A stretch of DNA of 64,000 nucleotides from Alteromonas sp. RKMC-009 (GCF_003584565.2 NZ_CP031010.1:3968001-4032000), one strand, 5' to 3'. Counted from the stretch's first letter, positions 50,422-60,574 are shown. Notes: a model not told the origin generated them from the letters alone. Numbers and translations are program-made.

Positions 50422-51147
50422 CTAAAATTTTAAGTAGAATTCACGACATAAGCGGCGAAATTCTGACGTGTACTCTCCGTTACCGTCCCGAATTGCCAGT
50501 TGCTTACTACCTAAGCAATTTCTTTGCCGTTTAAAACGCCAGGCGATCAGATAAGGCTGTTTATCCACCACCGCACTGACGTACAGCCTTTGACTGGCGT
50601 ACAGTCCGGCCTTTTCTGCAGTTTCAGTAATCAATGTTTCCCGGGAGGCCGGATATACGCAGTAGAAGATGCCGTCGTCAGTCAATTGACGGGAAACAAC
50701 ATCAAAAAGTGTAGCGGGCGACAAACTGTCGTCAATTCTGGCGGTTGCCCGCTCTGTGGTCAGCGTTGTGTATGCCCGCGAGTCCCCGGACACTGATTCA
50801 AAATAAGGCGGATTCGTTATAATCACATCAAAACGGCCGGACAATGTAAGGGAAGTGATGTCACCGGTTAATGCCTGTAACTGAGTTGACCAGGGGGATG
50901 CGGCAAAATTCTGTGCAGCCTGTGCCGCCGCCAGCCCGTCAATATCCACCGCAGTTATTTGTGCAGCAGAACTGGCCTTTTGCGCCATCATCAGAGCAAG
51001 TATGCCGCTGCCCGTACCAATATCCAGCACCCGCTTTGCATTGCCGGGCTGCGCCCAGCTTCCCAGCAACATACTGTCAGTATTTACTTTCATGGCGCAG
51101 TTATCCTGGACCACCCCGAACTGCTTACAGCGAAATCCCCTTCCCAT
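50422..51147 (-). CDS. trmN: tRNA1(Val) (adenine-37-N6)-methyltransferase
   Basis: A 241-residue SAM-dependent methyltransferase (YfiC/TrmN6). The SAM site is VLDIGTGSGILALM, and the adenine-N6 catalytic motif is NPPYF. FGVVQDNCAMKVNTDSMLLGSW and the basic C-terminus are family-typical. It modifies A37 of tRNA-Val. Its ATG overlaps the stop of the upstream NAD(P)-binding gene by one base, forming a two-gene operon. Confidence 0.93.
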   Translation of the reverse strand: MGRGFRCKQFGVVQDNCAMKVNTDSMLLGSWAQPGNAKRVLDIGTGSGILALMMAQKASSAAQITAVDIDGLAAAQAAQNFAASPWSTQLQALTGDITSLTLSGRFDVIITNPPYFESVSGDSRAYTTLTTERATARIDDSLSPATLFDVVSRQLTDDGIFYCVYPASRETLITETAEKAGLYASQRLYVSAVVDKQPYLIAWRFKRQRNCLGSKQLAIRDGNGEYTSEFRRLCREFYLKF

Positions 51148-51785
51148 TACTGGCTGTCAAACTCCTGCAGAGTAATCATTTTATGGGCCACTTCCGTGGC
51201 AGACACGGGCCGGTATTTCTTCAGTGGCCCGGCCATAAACGCACCCAGAGCAGGTGCTATCATCTGCCCGAAAGCTTCCAGCGGACGGCTTTCATTTCGC
51301 TCACCAAGCAGTAATGAAGGTCTGACCGCAGATGCGTTTGGTAGTTGGGGCATCCGCATTAACGCATCTTCCAGTTCTCCTTTTACGCGCAGGTAAAAGT
51401 TGCTGCTTTTCGCGTTTGCTCCCACTGAGGATATCCACACAAAACTGTCGGCGCGCTGCGCCCTGGTGAGCTGCGCGGCAACGTGGATATACTCGAAATC
51501 GACTTTACGGAAAGCCGCCTTTGAACCGGCCTGTTTAAGAGTTGTACCTAAACAACAATAAACATGGTTAACACTGAAATAGCCCTGATAATCCTGTAGC
51601 TGCTCAAAATCAATGACCAGCGGTGTCAGCTTACCCAGCGGATCGCTGAACAAGCTCGCCGGTACAGGCCGCCGGACCAGAATGGTAATAGAGTCATATC
51701 TGGGATCGAGCAATAGCTGGCGAACCAACGCCTTTCCCACCAATCCTGTCGCACCCAGCACTAAAGCGGTTTTATTGCTATTCAC
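51147..51785 (-). CDS. NAD(P)-binding atypical SDR protein
   Basis: A 212-residue Rossmann-fold protein with VLGATGLVGKALVRQLL near the N-terminus. VNHVYCCLGTTLKQAGSKAAF and the RVKGELEDALM segment fit the HTATIP2/YwnB-like atypical SDR group, which often lack the classical YxxxK pair. Function is not assigned. It is co-transcribed with trmN and divergent from the DPP-IV-like gene, 60 bases away. Confidence 0.8.
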   Translation of the reverse strand: MNSNKTALVLGATGLVGKALVRQLLLDPRYDSITILVRRPVPASLFSDPLGKLTPLVIDFEQLQDYQGYFSVNHVYCCLGTTLKQAGSKAAFRKVDFEYIHVAAQLTRAQRADSFVWISSVGANAKSSNFYLRVKGELEDALMRMPQLPNASAVRPSLLLGERNESRPLEAFGQMIAPALGAFMAGPLKKYRPVSATEVAHKMITLQEFDSQ

Positions 51786-51845
51786 CTTGTGTCATCCTTT
51801 AAATATCCGACAGACTTTTATAACTAACGATTGCCAAAGATAATA

Positions 51846-54059
51846 ATGAAAAAAACGTTACTACTCGGAGCCCTTATGCTCAGTTCACTCGTTCACGCCA
51901 AAGATCTATCCATCGAACGTATATTTGAATCACCGTCACTGGACGGAAACGCCCCGCGGAATTTACAGGTCTCCCCTGACGGACAGCGGGTCACCTTCCT
52001 GCGCGGAAAGCAGGAAGATTATGATCAGCTGGATTTGTGGGAATACCACATCCAGTCCGGCGAAACCCGCATGTTATTCGACTCAGCCACCCTTGCACAA
52101 GGCGACGGTGAACTGTCTGACGAAGAAAAGGCCCGCCGTGAACGTATGCGCTTATCCGGCAGCGGTATTGTCAGCTACCAGTGGTCAGCCGACGGCAAAG
52201 CCTTACTGTTTCCTTTAGGTGGTGACGTGTTTTATCACGAACTGGGAAAAGCGGGCGCCAGACAACTGCTTGATACGGACGCATTTGAAACAGATATCAC
52301 TTTGTCTCCGAAAGGCAATTTCATTGCTTACATCCGTGATCAGAACCTCTATGTAAAAAACATCGCCAGTGGCAAAGAAACCGCGATTACCCAGGGCGGT
52401 GGCGGCAACATCAAATATGGTATGGCCGAGTTTGTTGCACAGGAAGAAATGGGTCGTATGACCGGTTACTGGTGGTCACCCGATGAAAAATACATAGCTT
52501 TTACCCGTGTAGATGAAAAGCCGGTAGACATTATTACCCGCTCTGAAATTTATGCGGACAGCATAAAAATGATTGAGCAGAAATATCCCGCCGCCGGCAC
52601 CCCGAATGTGGAAGTGACGCTGGCAATTCAGGAAATTGGCAGCGGTGCCCGTCAATGGGTGGATTTGGGCAAAGATAAAGACATCTATCTGGCCCGCGGT
52701 GCCTGGATGCCATCCTCCGGCGTTTTCACCTATCAATGGCAAAACCGTACCCAGCAGGCGCTGGAGTTACGTGCTTATGATCTGAGCAGTAAAAAACAGA
52801 CCGTACTGATAGAAGAAAACAGTAATACCTGGGTGAACCTGAACGATGATTTGACCTTCCTGCCAGAGCGCAATCAGTTCATCTGGGCATCGGAGCGCGA
52901 CGGCTACAAACATCTTTACCTGTATAACAATGATGGTTCTCTGGTAAAGCAGCTGACTAAAGGCAAATGGGTCGTGGATGAGCTTGAAGCCATCGATCCT
53001 GAAACGGGCAACATTTACTTTACCGGCAGGAAAGACACGCCTCTTGAGCGTCACTTATACAGTGTTTCAATTGATGATGGTGACATTCAGCGTATCTCAG
53101 AGAAAGACGGCTACCACAGCATCACTTTCTCTTCCGACGCCTCGATTTATGTAGACAGCATGTCAACGGTGAATCACCCTGCACAGGTGAGTCTGCACAA
53201 AGCCGGTGGCGAACAAATTACCTGGCTTGAAGAGAATGCTGTAGACGAAAATCATCCTCTCAGTGCCTACATGGACAGCTGGACAAAACCCGAATTCGGC
53301 ACCATTACCACTGACGATGGCGCAGAGCTTTACTATCGTCTGTACAAGCCGGAAAACCTGGAAAAGAAGCACCCTGTCATTGTTTATCTTTACGGCGGAC
53401 CACATGCACAGGTTGTGACTAACAGCTGGGGCGGAAACCGCGGTCTGCTGATGCAATATTGGGTAGACCAGGGCTATGTGGTTTTCAGCATCGATAACCG
53501 TGGCTCAAACTACCGAGGTAAAGCCTTCGAAGATCCTATTTTCAAGAAAATGGGAACGGTAGAAGTGGATGACCAGGTGGCGGGTGTGAAATTCCTGCGT
53601 ACACTGCCGTATGTTGATGCAGACCGCATCGGTGTTCATGGCCACAGCTATGGCGGCTACATGACACTGATGTCGATGTTCAAAGCCGGTGACTACTTCG
53701 CTGCCGGTGTCTCCGGTGCGCCTGTCACCGACTGGCGCTTGTACGACACGCATTACACTGAACGCTACATGGGTAATCCGAAAACTGATGATGATGCTTA
53801 CACAGCCTCCAGCGTCTTTCCTTACGCGAAAGACTTAAAAGGCGATTTGCTGATTTACCACGGTATGGCAGACGACAACGTACTGTTTACCCACAGCACT
53901 AAACTGTACAAGCATCTTCAGGATATGGCTATCCCATTTGAAACCATGGATTACCCGGGTAAGAAACACAGTATCCGCGGCAAAGAAACCGGTATTCACC
54001 TGTACAAGACCATCACCAACTTCTTTAACCGTAATCTGCATCCTTCGAAAGCGGATTAA
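51846..54059 (+). CDS. Dipeptidyl-peptidase IV-like exported S9B peptidase
   Basis: A 737-residue periplasmic serine peptidase with a signal peptide ending at VHA (about residue 18). The N-terminal beta-propeller carries the double-Glu motif FVAQEEMGR that binds the substrate N-terminus in DPP-IV. The alpha/beta hydrolase domain has the triad Ser601 in GHSYGGY, Asp676 in MADDNVLF and His708 in GKKHSI. It should release N-terminal dipeptides, likely Xaa-Pro. The ATG at 51846 is preferred to an in-frame codon at 51831 outside the signal peptide. A perfect terminator follows. Confidence 0.93.
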   Translation: MKKTLLLGALMLSSLVHAKDLSIERIFESPSLDGNAPRNLQVSPDGQRVTFLRGKQEDYDQLDLWEYHIQSGETRMLFDSATLAQGDGELSDEEKARRERMRLSGSGIVSYQWSADGKALLFPLGGDVFYHELGKAGARQLLDTDAFETDITLSPKGNFIAYIRDQNLYVKNIASGKETAITQGGGGNIKYGMAEFVAQEEMGRMTGYWWSPDEKYIAFTRVDEKPVDIITRSEIYADSIKMIEQKYPAAGTPNVEVTLAIQEIGSGARQWVDLGKDKDIYLARGAWMPSSGVFTYQWQNRTQQALELRAYDLSSKKQTVLIEENSNTWVNLNDDLTFLPERNQFIWASERDGYKHLYLYNNDGSLVKQLTKGKWVVDELEAIDPETGNIYFTGRKDTPLERHLYSVSIDDGDIQRISEKDGYHSITFSSDASIYVDSMSTVNHPAQVSLHKAGGEQITWLEENAVDENHPLSAYMDSWTKPEFGTITTDDGAELYYRLYKPENLEKKHPVIVYLYGGPHAQVVTNSWGGNRGLLMQYWVDQGYVVFSIDNRGSNYRGKAFEDPIFKKMGTVEVDDQVAGVKFLRTLPYVDADRIGVHGHSYGGYMTLMSMFKAGDYFAAGVSGAPVTDWRLYDTHYTERYMGNPKTDDDAYTASSVFPYAKDLKGDLLIYHGMADDNVLFTHSTKLYKHLQDMAIPFETMDYPGKKHSIRGKETGIHLYKTITNFFNRNLHPSKAD

Positions 54060-54063
54060 ACGA

Positions 54064-54091
54064 AAAACGGGCTGCGATTGCAGCCCGTTTT
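54064..54091. terminator. Bidirectional terminator
   Basis: AAAACGGGCTGC (54064-54075) and GCAGCCCGTTTT (54080-54091), loop GATT, between convergent genes. Confidence 0.92.
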
Positions 54092-54111
54092 GATTTCCAT
54101 GCAGTCCGGAT

Positions 54112-54486
54112 TTAACCGAACATCTGATTAGCCAGTGCGTTCTGTACGCCCTGTGCGGCATTTTTGCTCAGCTCAATTTCAACTGGTGCATCCTGACCCG
54201 ACACCCAGATTTTCAATTCAGAATCCGTATCGAAGTGTCCCGCCGTTTCCACTACAAACTGGGTAATGGATTTGTAGGGAATTGAATGGTAATTCACTTT
54301 GCGGCCTGTCAGCCCTTGCTTATCAATAAGGATCATACGCCCTGATGTGAAGACGATTAAGTCTCTGACAAGTTTGTAAGCACTTACAACAGATTCACCT
54401 GCGCCCAGTACCGGTGCTAATTCTTCAGCCACAGCCTGCGCATCAGTTTCACTGGCATTACCTAACAACGCATCAAACAATCCCAT
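54112..54486 (-). CDS. Bacterial PH-domain protein
   Basis: A 124-residue soluble protein. Most of it is a bacterial pleckstrin-homology-like domain: ESVVSAYKLVRDLIVFTSGRMILIDKQG, then KVNYHSIPYKSITQF, then ELKIWVSG. The family (YvbH/DUF1696 type) has no settled role. Ribosome site AAGGAGAACC lies right before the ATG. It stands upstream of nothing else on its strand apart from the terminator, and downstream of the decayed EAL gene. Confidence 0.82.
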   Translation of the reverse strand: MGLFDALLGNASETDAQAVAEELAPVLGAGESVVSAYKLVRDLIVFTSGRMILIDKQGLTGRKVNYHSIPYKSITQFVVETAGHFDTDSELKIWVSGQDAPVEIELSKNAAQGVQNALANQMFG

Positions 54487-54507
54487 GGGTTCTCCTTAAA
54501 ATGACGT

Positions 54508-56345
54508 TTATGCCCGAAGCAGATTAACATTATCACGGGTATGCAGACGATTCATCAATGGTAGTGGTTTACCCAGAGCAAAACCCTGACCGTAATCGAC
54601 GTTCAGTTCCCGTAATGCATCACAGGTAGCCTGGTCAGTAACGAACTCAGCGATGGTTTTCTTGCCCATACTTTGCGCGATAGCACTGATCGCCTTCACC
54701 GTTTCATGATCGATACTGTCTCTGGCCATATTTTTCACGAAAGAGCCGTCAATTTTCACAAAATCGACTTCCAGATTTTTCAGATAGGTAAACGATGACA
54801 TCCCTGCACCGAAATCATCCAGTGCAAACAGGCAACCTTTACTACGTAAAGTCTCAATGAAATGTCTGGCTGCATTAATATTGGTTACTGCGGCAGTTTC
54901 CGTTATTTCAAAGCAGATTTTGTGTGCAGGTACGGATGAACATGTCACCCGGTCAACAATATTTGCCAGCCTTGAGGGATCACCTAGTGTTAACCCTGAT
55001 AAGTTAATCGCTACTTTCCCGAGTTTTTCGAGATGGGACGGATGCGCTTCGAGTATCGATAAAGTACGGTCAACCACCCAGCCGTCAACCTGATTCATCA
55101 GGCCATGTCTTTCAGCCAGCGGAATGAACAATGCGGGACTTATCAGCCCGCCTTTGCCATCCGGCAGCCTGAGCAATATTTCGTAGTGTTCAGCGCCTGC
55201 TCTTCTTTGTGCATTGGCACTATGGACTGACTGTGCAATTCAAACAGCCCGTGCTGGATTGCCCGTTGCAGTGCATGCAACACACTGCTTTCTTTATTCA
55301 GCCCGCTTCCGCAGCCATCAGGTTGATGCATCACATAGCGGTTACGGCCCTGATATTTTGCCTGATAGCAGGCGTTGTCTGCCGCTGTAGCATCTGTATC
55401 GACTTTTACGTAGGTCTCGTAAGGCACTCCCGAGTCAGACACTTTCTTTGCTGCGGTTGTCAGCTCAGGATGACCAAGAAATGCCATCAGGTAGTGCAGT
55501 GTGTGTGGCAATTGCCGGTTTTTCAGAGAGGGAAACAGTTCATAGCTAACGGTATTAGCTTCAAGCAGTACAAAGCCGCCGGACGCGGGCTGGTAAATCA
55601 TCAGTGCATCCAGACCGGCTTCGCTGGCTATCTGATACCGTTTCTGGCTGACAGATAACCTGACTGCACCTTTTAACTGTTTATGGAAAATCCAGCTGAC
55701 CAGTAAGGACATCAGCACACCCGCCGCGCCCAGCAACCATCCGGCGTCAAACCTGGCGGGCCTGCTCTGTATCTGCAGTGACCAGTTGCGGCCCAGAAAA
55801 GCAATATTGCCGGTTTCGACAATTGAACCGTCATCAGCAAAGTCACCGGCTTCCAGTAAGTGTGCATCGATATCGCGGATCATGAAATTAAACTGAGGCC
55901 CCACCAGCTCGCCGACCATGGCGTCAAGAATTTCACTGACATCGAAAGTGGCTACCAGGAAACCCAGTTCAGGCTCCTGCGTACTGATGGCGCGGGCGTA
56001 TACTAAGAAATAATGGCCACTTGTCTGCGACCGCACCAGCATACTATGAAAATCATCAGACAGGCGAAGTGAAGGGAGCCTTAGCGGCAACTCTTTCCTT
56101 TCAGGCTTTGAAAAGCCGGCAGCTTCTGCCCCCTGCCCTTCCGGAATAGTCATCCAGCTGATCTTTCCGTTTCTGTCTGTCACAGACAATGACGTATAGC
56201 CGTGCTGAATATTCATCAGCGACACAGCCTGAACGTTGAACCAGTCAATTTCATTGGGAGAGAAAGCAGGCCAGGTCTGCATCAGACTGATCATTGCCTG
56301 ACGACGCTCTGCAGAAAACAGCTCAAAACTGTTTTTCAGTTGACT
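54508..56345 (-). pseudogene. Decayed CHASE-like/PAS-like/GGDEF/EAL signalling gene
   Basis: A reverse-strand gene with several lesions. The 5' part encodes a CHASE-like sensor region (about FELFSAERRQAMISL to RPARF), a membrane helix (WLLGAAGVLMSLLVSWIF) and a PAS-like segment. It then jumps to ADNACYQAKYQGRNRY, the very end of a GGDEF domain, so about 130 residues including the GGDEF motif are missing. The EAL region begins (LFELHSQSIVPMHKEE) but shifts frame near 55200; the continuation in another frame reads EHYEILLRLPDGKGG and runs through FEITET, DDFGAGMSS and VKIDGSF to 54508. The N-terminus lacks an upstream membrane anchor and start, with stops at about 56350. One-base loss plus an internal deletion implies a dead gene. 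Confidence 0.8.
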
Positions 56346-56481
56346 GGCATCACATCACTACCCGGCTATGTTGAAACCGGGAAAAATACTACAAAAGTAT
56401 GAAGTTTTTATTAAGTCGCAGCATCACAGAAACAGTGATAGTGTAGAAGGTTGAAATAGCGAAGACTATCAAGGAACAAAA

Positions 56482-57498
56482 GTGACAGATATCCGCCTTC
56501 CCACCTTTGATGACGTGCATGCAGCGTCATTACGGCTTAAGGGAAAAGTAAGCCGCACACCTCTGCTGGAATCCTCATTATTAAACCGCTGGCTGGGTCA
56601 GCGTATTTTGTTTAAAGCAGAATGCCTGCAAACTACCGGCGCATTTAAAATGCGCGGTGCAACAAACTTTATCAGCAAGCTGGCAGAGCAAAATGCTCTC
56701 CCTTCAGGCATTGTGGCAAACAGTTCAGGTAACCATGCCCAGGCCGTGGCTTATGCTGCTGCACAACTAAATATTCCGGCAACGATTTACTCCACCGAAA
56801 ATATCTCTGCGGTAAAAGCCGCTGCGACTAAAAGCTATGGCGCGACACTGGCGTTGTACCCCACCCGGCCTGAAGCCGATGCAGCGGTGGCCGAAGCGGC
56901 AAAAGAAGAAGGAACTGTGTGGATCCCGCCCTTTGATCATCCGGATATTATCGCCGGTCAGGGCACAGCATGTATGGAAGCGCTGGAAGATGCCGGTAAA
57001 GTGGATGCCGTATTTGCGCCTTGCGGCGGCGGTGGCCTTATCAGCGGCACCTTGCTTGCTGCCAGAGCCCTGCAACCGGATGCCAAAGTCATCGGCGCTG
57101 AACCTCAGGCAGCCAACGATGCATCACGTTCTCTGCAAAGCGGTATTATTGAGTCACTACCGGGGCCGGCAAATACACTGGCAGACGGTGCGGCCACACC
57201 TTCAGTTGGCTTGCATACCTTCCCCCTTTTACAGCAACTGGATGACTTTTACGAAGTTGATGAAATCCAGATTGCCTACTGGACCCAGTGGTTACAACAT
57301 TTGCTGAAACTACATGTAGAACCCACCAGTGCCATGAGCATGGCAGCGGTAACCTCTTGGGCACTGGAAGCGCCAAAAGGCCAGACCGCCCTGGTAATAC
57401 TCACCGGCGGGAATATCAGCCAGCAGAGCATGCAAAAAATCTGGGCGACAGACTATTTACTTCAGCCACCTAATCTAACTGAACAGGAGCAGGACTAA
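56482..57498 (+). CDS. PLP-dependent threonine dehydratase/serine racemase-like enzyme
   Basis: A 338-residue fold-type II PLP enzyme. The PLP-binding Lys56 lies in TTGAFKMRGA, the substrate loop is SSGNHAQ (81-87), and the phosphate-binding loop is GGGGLISG. The protein lacks the C-terminal ACT-like regulatory domain of biosynthetic IlvA, so it fits catabolic threonine dehydratase or serine racemase types. GTG at 56482 is preceded by AAGGAACAAAA. The amidohydrolase gene starts three bases after its stop. Confidence 0.88.
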   Translation: MTDIRLPTFDDVHAASLRLKGKVSRTPLLESSLLNRWLGQRILFKAECLQTTGAFKMRGATNFISKLAEQNALPSGIVANSSGNHAQAVAYAAAQLNIPATIYSTENISAVKAAATKSYGATLALYPTRPEADAAVAEAAKEEGTVWIPPFDHPDIIAGQGTACMEALEDAGKVDAVFAPCGGGGLISGTLLAARALQPDAKVIGAEPQAANDASRSLQSGIIESLPGPANTLADGAATPSVGLHTFPLLQQLDDFYEVDEIQIAYWTQWLQHLLKLHVEPTSAMSMAAVTSWALEAPKGQTALVILTGGNISQQSMQKIWATDYLLQPPNLTEQEQD

Positions 57499-57501
57499 GC
57501 C

Positions 57502-59163
57502 ATGTCATTGTTTAAACGTTCATTACGGTGGAGTGCCGCCGTATTGCTTACTGCCTCATTTAACTCCCTTGCCGGCACGACATTAATCAATAATATCAGC
57601 GGCTATACCCTGAATAAAAAAGGCGAGCTGATCGCCTTTTCTTCTGTGCTGATAGAAAACGGCAAAGTGAAAAAACTGGACCCGGAATCTCCCCGCGCCG
57701 ACGCAGTAGTAGATGGTCACAACAATGTCTTACTGCCCGGTCTTATTGATGCCCACGGTCACCTGCTTGGCCTTGGCAGCAGTTTACTGGAAGTGGATGT
57801 ACGTGAGAGTAAAAGTGCGCAGGATGCGGCTAAGCTGGCTGCTGCCTACGCATTTGCCAATCCGGAACAGCACTGGATCACTGGCAGTGGCTGGAATCAG
57901 GAAATGTGGCCGGATCGCAGCTTCCCGGACGCAGGCATTCTGGATAAAGCGATCCCTCGTCGTCCGGTGTGGCTGACCAGAGTTGATGCCCATGCAGGCT
58001 GGGCCAATTCAGCCGCATTAAAACTGGCCGGTATTACCCGTGATACGCCAGACCCGGTGGGCGGAAAAATTATGCGTGATGCCGATGGTAATCCCTCTGG
58101 CGTGCTGATTGATAATGCCATGGGACTGATGGAAAAGGTGATGCCAGCCCCGGGCGCAGAACTTTACCATCAGCAGCTAAATGCCGCCGGTCAGCATTTG
58201 CTGTCCGTGGGTGTTACCGCCATGCATGACGCCGGTGTTCCTCATCAGGTTTACGATTTTTATCTGGCCCGTGCAGCAGAACAATCGTTGCCGGTACGTA
58301 TTTACGCCATGGTCAGTGCTACAGACAAGGACCTGGACGCCATGCTGGATAACGGACCGGTGCGCAGCAGTGATGATTTTCTGTTTATCCGCAGTGTAAA
58401 GGCTTATGGTGACGGCGCACTTGGAAGCCGTGGTGCAGCTCTGCTGGCCCCTTATACCGACGATCCGCATCAGACAGGTTTACTGCTTACCCAGCCTGAA
58501 GAAATGGCTCCCCTGTTCAGTAAAGTCATGAACGCCGGATTTCAGCTCAACTTTCACGCTATCGGCGACCGCGCAAACCGTATGGCGCTGGATCAATTTG
58601 AAAAGGAAATGAAAAAACATCCTGATGCTGACTTCAGAAACCGTATTGAACATGCTCAGGTGATTCATCCCGACGATCTGCCCCGGTTTGCGGAGCTGGG
58701 TGTACTGCCTTCCATGCAGCCCACCCACGCCACCAGCGATAAGAACATGGCAGAAGACCGCCTCGGAAAGGATCGCATGGCCGGTGCATATGCGTGGAAG
58801 ACTTTGCTGGATTCAGGGATCCCCATTCCGCTGGGTTCAGACTTTCCTGTAGAGCTGGCCAATCCGTTTTACGGTATTCATGCTGCCGTTACCCGTCAGG
58901 ACAGAAACAACCAGCCGGTAAAGGGCTGGTATGCTCACGAAGCGATGACCGTTCAGCAGGCTTTCAGAGGCTTTACGCTGGATGCTGCCTACGCCGCACA
59001 TATGGAAGACAGTCTGGGTACGCTGACCCCGGGGAAATGGGCTGACTTTATTCTTGTGGATCAGGACATCTTCGATGTAGATCCGAAAGATATCTGGCGC
59101 ACCCGGGTGCTGCAGACCTGGACAGCGGGAATTAAGGTATTTGATGCTGAGCGCAACCAGTAA
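57502..59163 (+). CDS. Exported amidohydrolase family 3 (YtcJ-like) protein
   Basis: A 553-residue metal-dependent amidohydrolase with a signal peptide ending at LAG (about residue 25). The metal motif HGH appears in LPGLIDAHGHLLGLG, and later FHAIGDRA, RIEHAQVI and GSDFPVE supply other ligands. The family is YtcJ-like; the substrate is unknown and could be an N-acyl or amide compound. A signal peptide places it in the periplasm. It lies three bases after the dehydratase and shares its operon. A perfect hairpin follows. Confidence 0.87.
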   Translation: MSLFKRSLRWSAAVLLTASFNSLAGTTLINNISGYTLNKKGELIAFSSVLIENGKVKKLDPESPRADAVVDGHNNVLLPGLIDAHGHLLGLGSSLLEVDVRESKSAQDAAKLAAAYAFANPEQHWITGSGWNQEMWPDRSFPDAGILDKAIPRRPVWLTRVDAHAGWANSAALKLAGITRDTPDPVGGKIMRDADGNPSGVLIDNAMGLMEKVMPAPGAELYHQQLNAAGQHLLSVGVTAMHDAGVPHQVYDFYLARAAEQSLPVRIYAMVSATDKDLDAMLDNGPVRSSDDFLFIRSVKAYGDGALGSRGAALLAPYTDDPHQTGLLLTQPEEMAPLFSKVMNAGFQLNFHAIGDRANRMALDQFEKEMKKHPDADFRNRIEHAQVIHPDDLPRFAELGVLPSMQPTHATSDKNMAEDRLGKDRMAGAYAWKTLLDSGIPIPLGSDFPVELANPFYGIHAAVTRQDRNNQPVKGWYAHEAMTVQQAFRGFTLDAAYAAHMEDSLGTLTPGKWADFILVDQDIFDVDPKDIWRTRVLQTWTAGIKVFDAERNQ

Positions 59164-59190
59164 CGGCAAAACAGCGGATACGAGTAATTT

Positions 59191-59215
59191 AAAAGGGGCG
59201 CTTTGCGCCCCTTTT
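59191..59215. terminator. Bidirectional terminator
   Basis: AAAAGGGGCGC (59191-59201) and GCGCCCCTTTT (59205-59215), loop TTT, between convergent genes. Confidence 0.92.
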
Positions 59216-59237
59216 ATGATTTTATTCTACCGGATGA

Positions 59238-59468
59238 TTAATCCCGGTCCTGCTCTTCAATATGTCTGAAACGGGGAACCGTTTCTCCGTTCACTTCCAC
59301 CTGCTCAGTGAACATGGTCAGCGGACGCACCCAAAGCCCTTTTTCACCATATTCCGGCCGGTACACCACCAGTTCCGATTCATCTTCTGAGTGCTTAGCC
59401 ACACCGATGACAGTATAAAAGTTGCCTTTGTAATGTTGATACGTTCCGGGCACAACCGACTTTGACAT
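59238..59468 (-). CDS. DUF1653 family protein
   Basis: A 76-residue protein typical of DUF1653 (PGTYQHYKGNFYTVIGVA, VVYRPEYGEKGLWVRPLTMF). The family has no confirmed function. The ATG at 59468 is preferred since GGAGG lies nine bases upstream; the ATG at 59477 leaves no spacing. It directly follows dinB on the same transcript and should share its LexA control. Confidence 0.85.
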   Translation of the reverse strand: MSKSVVPGTYQHYKGNFYTVIGVAKHSEDESELVVYRPEYGEKGLWVRPLTMFTEQVEVNGETVPRFRHIEEQDRD

Positions 59469-59469
59469 A

Positions 59470-60546
59470 TTATTCATCCTCCAGTGGCAATAGCAGCTGC
59501 TCTGCCGGCAAACCGCCGGCTAATCCAATGTGAATGCCCACCAGCCTGACACCCCTGCCTCTGGACCGTTGCCACGCTTCATCCAGCAATTCATAAAAAA
59601 ACGCTTCTTGGATATCGTGATGACGGTGCTCAACGGTGGTTTGCTGGAAGTCCTGAAACTTGAGCTTCACGCCCTGAGATTTTATCAGACATTTCCGCTC
59701 ACCGGTCTTTTTTAAATGCCCTTCAATGCGTTGCTGCATCTTCTCCCACAGTACAGGCAGTACCGCCTTGCATTCATCAAGCGTATGCAAATCGCTGCTG
59801 AAGGTACGTTCCACTCCGATTGATTTTCTTACCCGGCTGACATTAACATCCCGCTCATCCACACCGTGAGCACGGTTCCACAGCACTGAACCGAATTTCC
59901 CCAGCTCTTTCTGCAGACGTTCAAAGGGATATTGCCGGACATCATTACAGGTAGTCAGGCCCAGACGCTGCAACTTCTGCTGTGTGACTTTGCCCACGCC
60001 GGGAATTTTTGACAGCGACATATTTCTGACAAATGCATCCAGCTTATCCGGTGTGATCACACATAACCCGTCCGGTTTATTTTCGTCACTGGCTACCTTA
60101 GCCACGAATTTGCATGATGCCACACCAGCCGAGGCAGTCAGATTCAGTTCTTCTTTAATTCGCCGGCGGATATCCTGTGCTATGAGTGTGGCGCTGCCGT
60201 TAAACAAAGTGGTGTGAGTGACATCCAGATAGGCTTCATCCAGAGATAAAGGCTCGATGAGGTCGGTATAATCATTGAAAATTTCACGGATACGCTGACT
60301 CTCGCGGACGTACATATCCATTCTGCCGGGAACCAGAATAAGCTCAGGGCACAAACGCTTTGCGTATGCTGTTGCCATGGCAGAGCGCACGCCAAATTTT
60401 CTTGCCGGATAGTTACACGTTGATATCACGCCACGGCGATCGGCGCTGCCGCCAATCGCTATGGGCTTATTGATCAATGACGGATTGTCGCGCATTTCAA
60501 CTGCAGCGTAAAAGCAATCCATATCAACGTGAATAATCTTTCGCAC
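59470..60546 (-). CDS. dinB: DNA polymerase IV
   Basis: A 358-residue Y-family translesion polymerase. The N-terminal HVDMDCFYAAVE carries the metal-binding Asp8, and SLDEAYLDVT holds the second acidic pair. The helix-hairpin-helix KIPGVGKVTQQKLQRLG and the little-finger domain follow; the C-terminus ends LPLEDE, close to a beta-clamp binding peptide. A near-perfect LexA box lies 13 bases upstream of the ATG, so it is an SOS gene. DUF1653 is the next gene. Confidence 0.96.
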   Translation of the reverse strand: MRKIIHVDMDCFYAAVEMRDNPSLINKPIAIGGSADRRGVISTCNYPARKFGVRSAMATAYAKRLCPELILVPGRMDMYVRESQRIREIFNDYTDLIEPLSLDEAYLDVTHTTLFNGSATLIAQDIRRRIKEELNLTASAGVASCKFVAKVASDENKPDGLCVITPDKLDAFVRNMSLSKIPGVGKVTQQKLQRLGLTTCNDVRQYPFERLQKELGKFGSVLWNRAHGVDERDVNVSRVRKSIGVERTFSSDLHTLDECKAVLPVLWEKMQQRIEGHLKKTGERKCLIKSQGVKLKFQDFQQTTVEHRHHDIQEAFFYELLDEAWQRSRGRGVRLVGIHIGLAGGLPAEQLLLPLEDE

Positions 60547-60558
60547 TCTGCCACCACA

Positions 60559-60574
60559 CTGTATATATGAACAG
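60559..60574. promoter_or_regulatory. LexA (SOS) box before dinB
   Basis: CTGTATATATGAACAG matches the E. coli LexA consensus CTGT-N8-ACAG in full and lies 13 bases from the dinB start. Confidence 0.93.

Noticed and set aside
54508..56294. Programmed ribosomal frameshift joining two EAL halves
   Set aside because: No slippery heptamer or following structure was seen near 55200, and the missing GGDEF core and N-terminus indicate decay rather than recoding.
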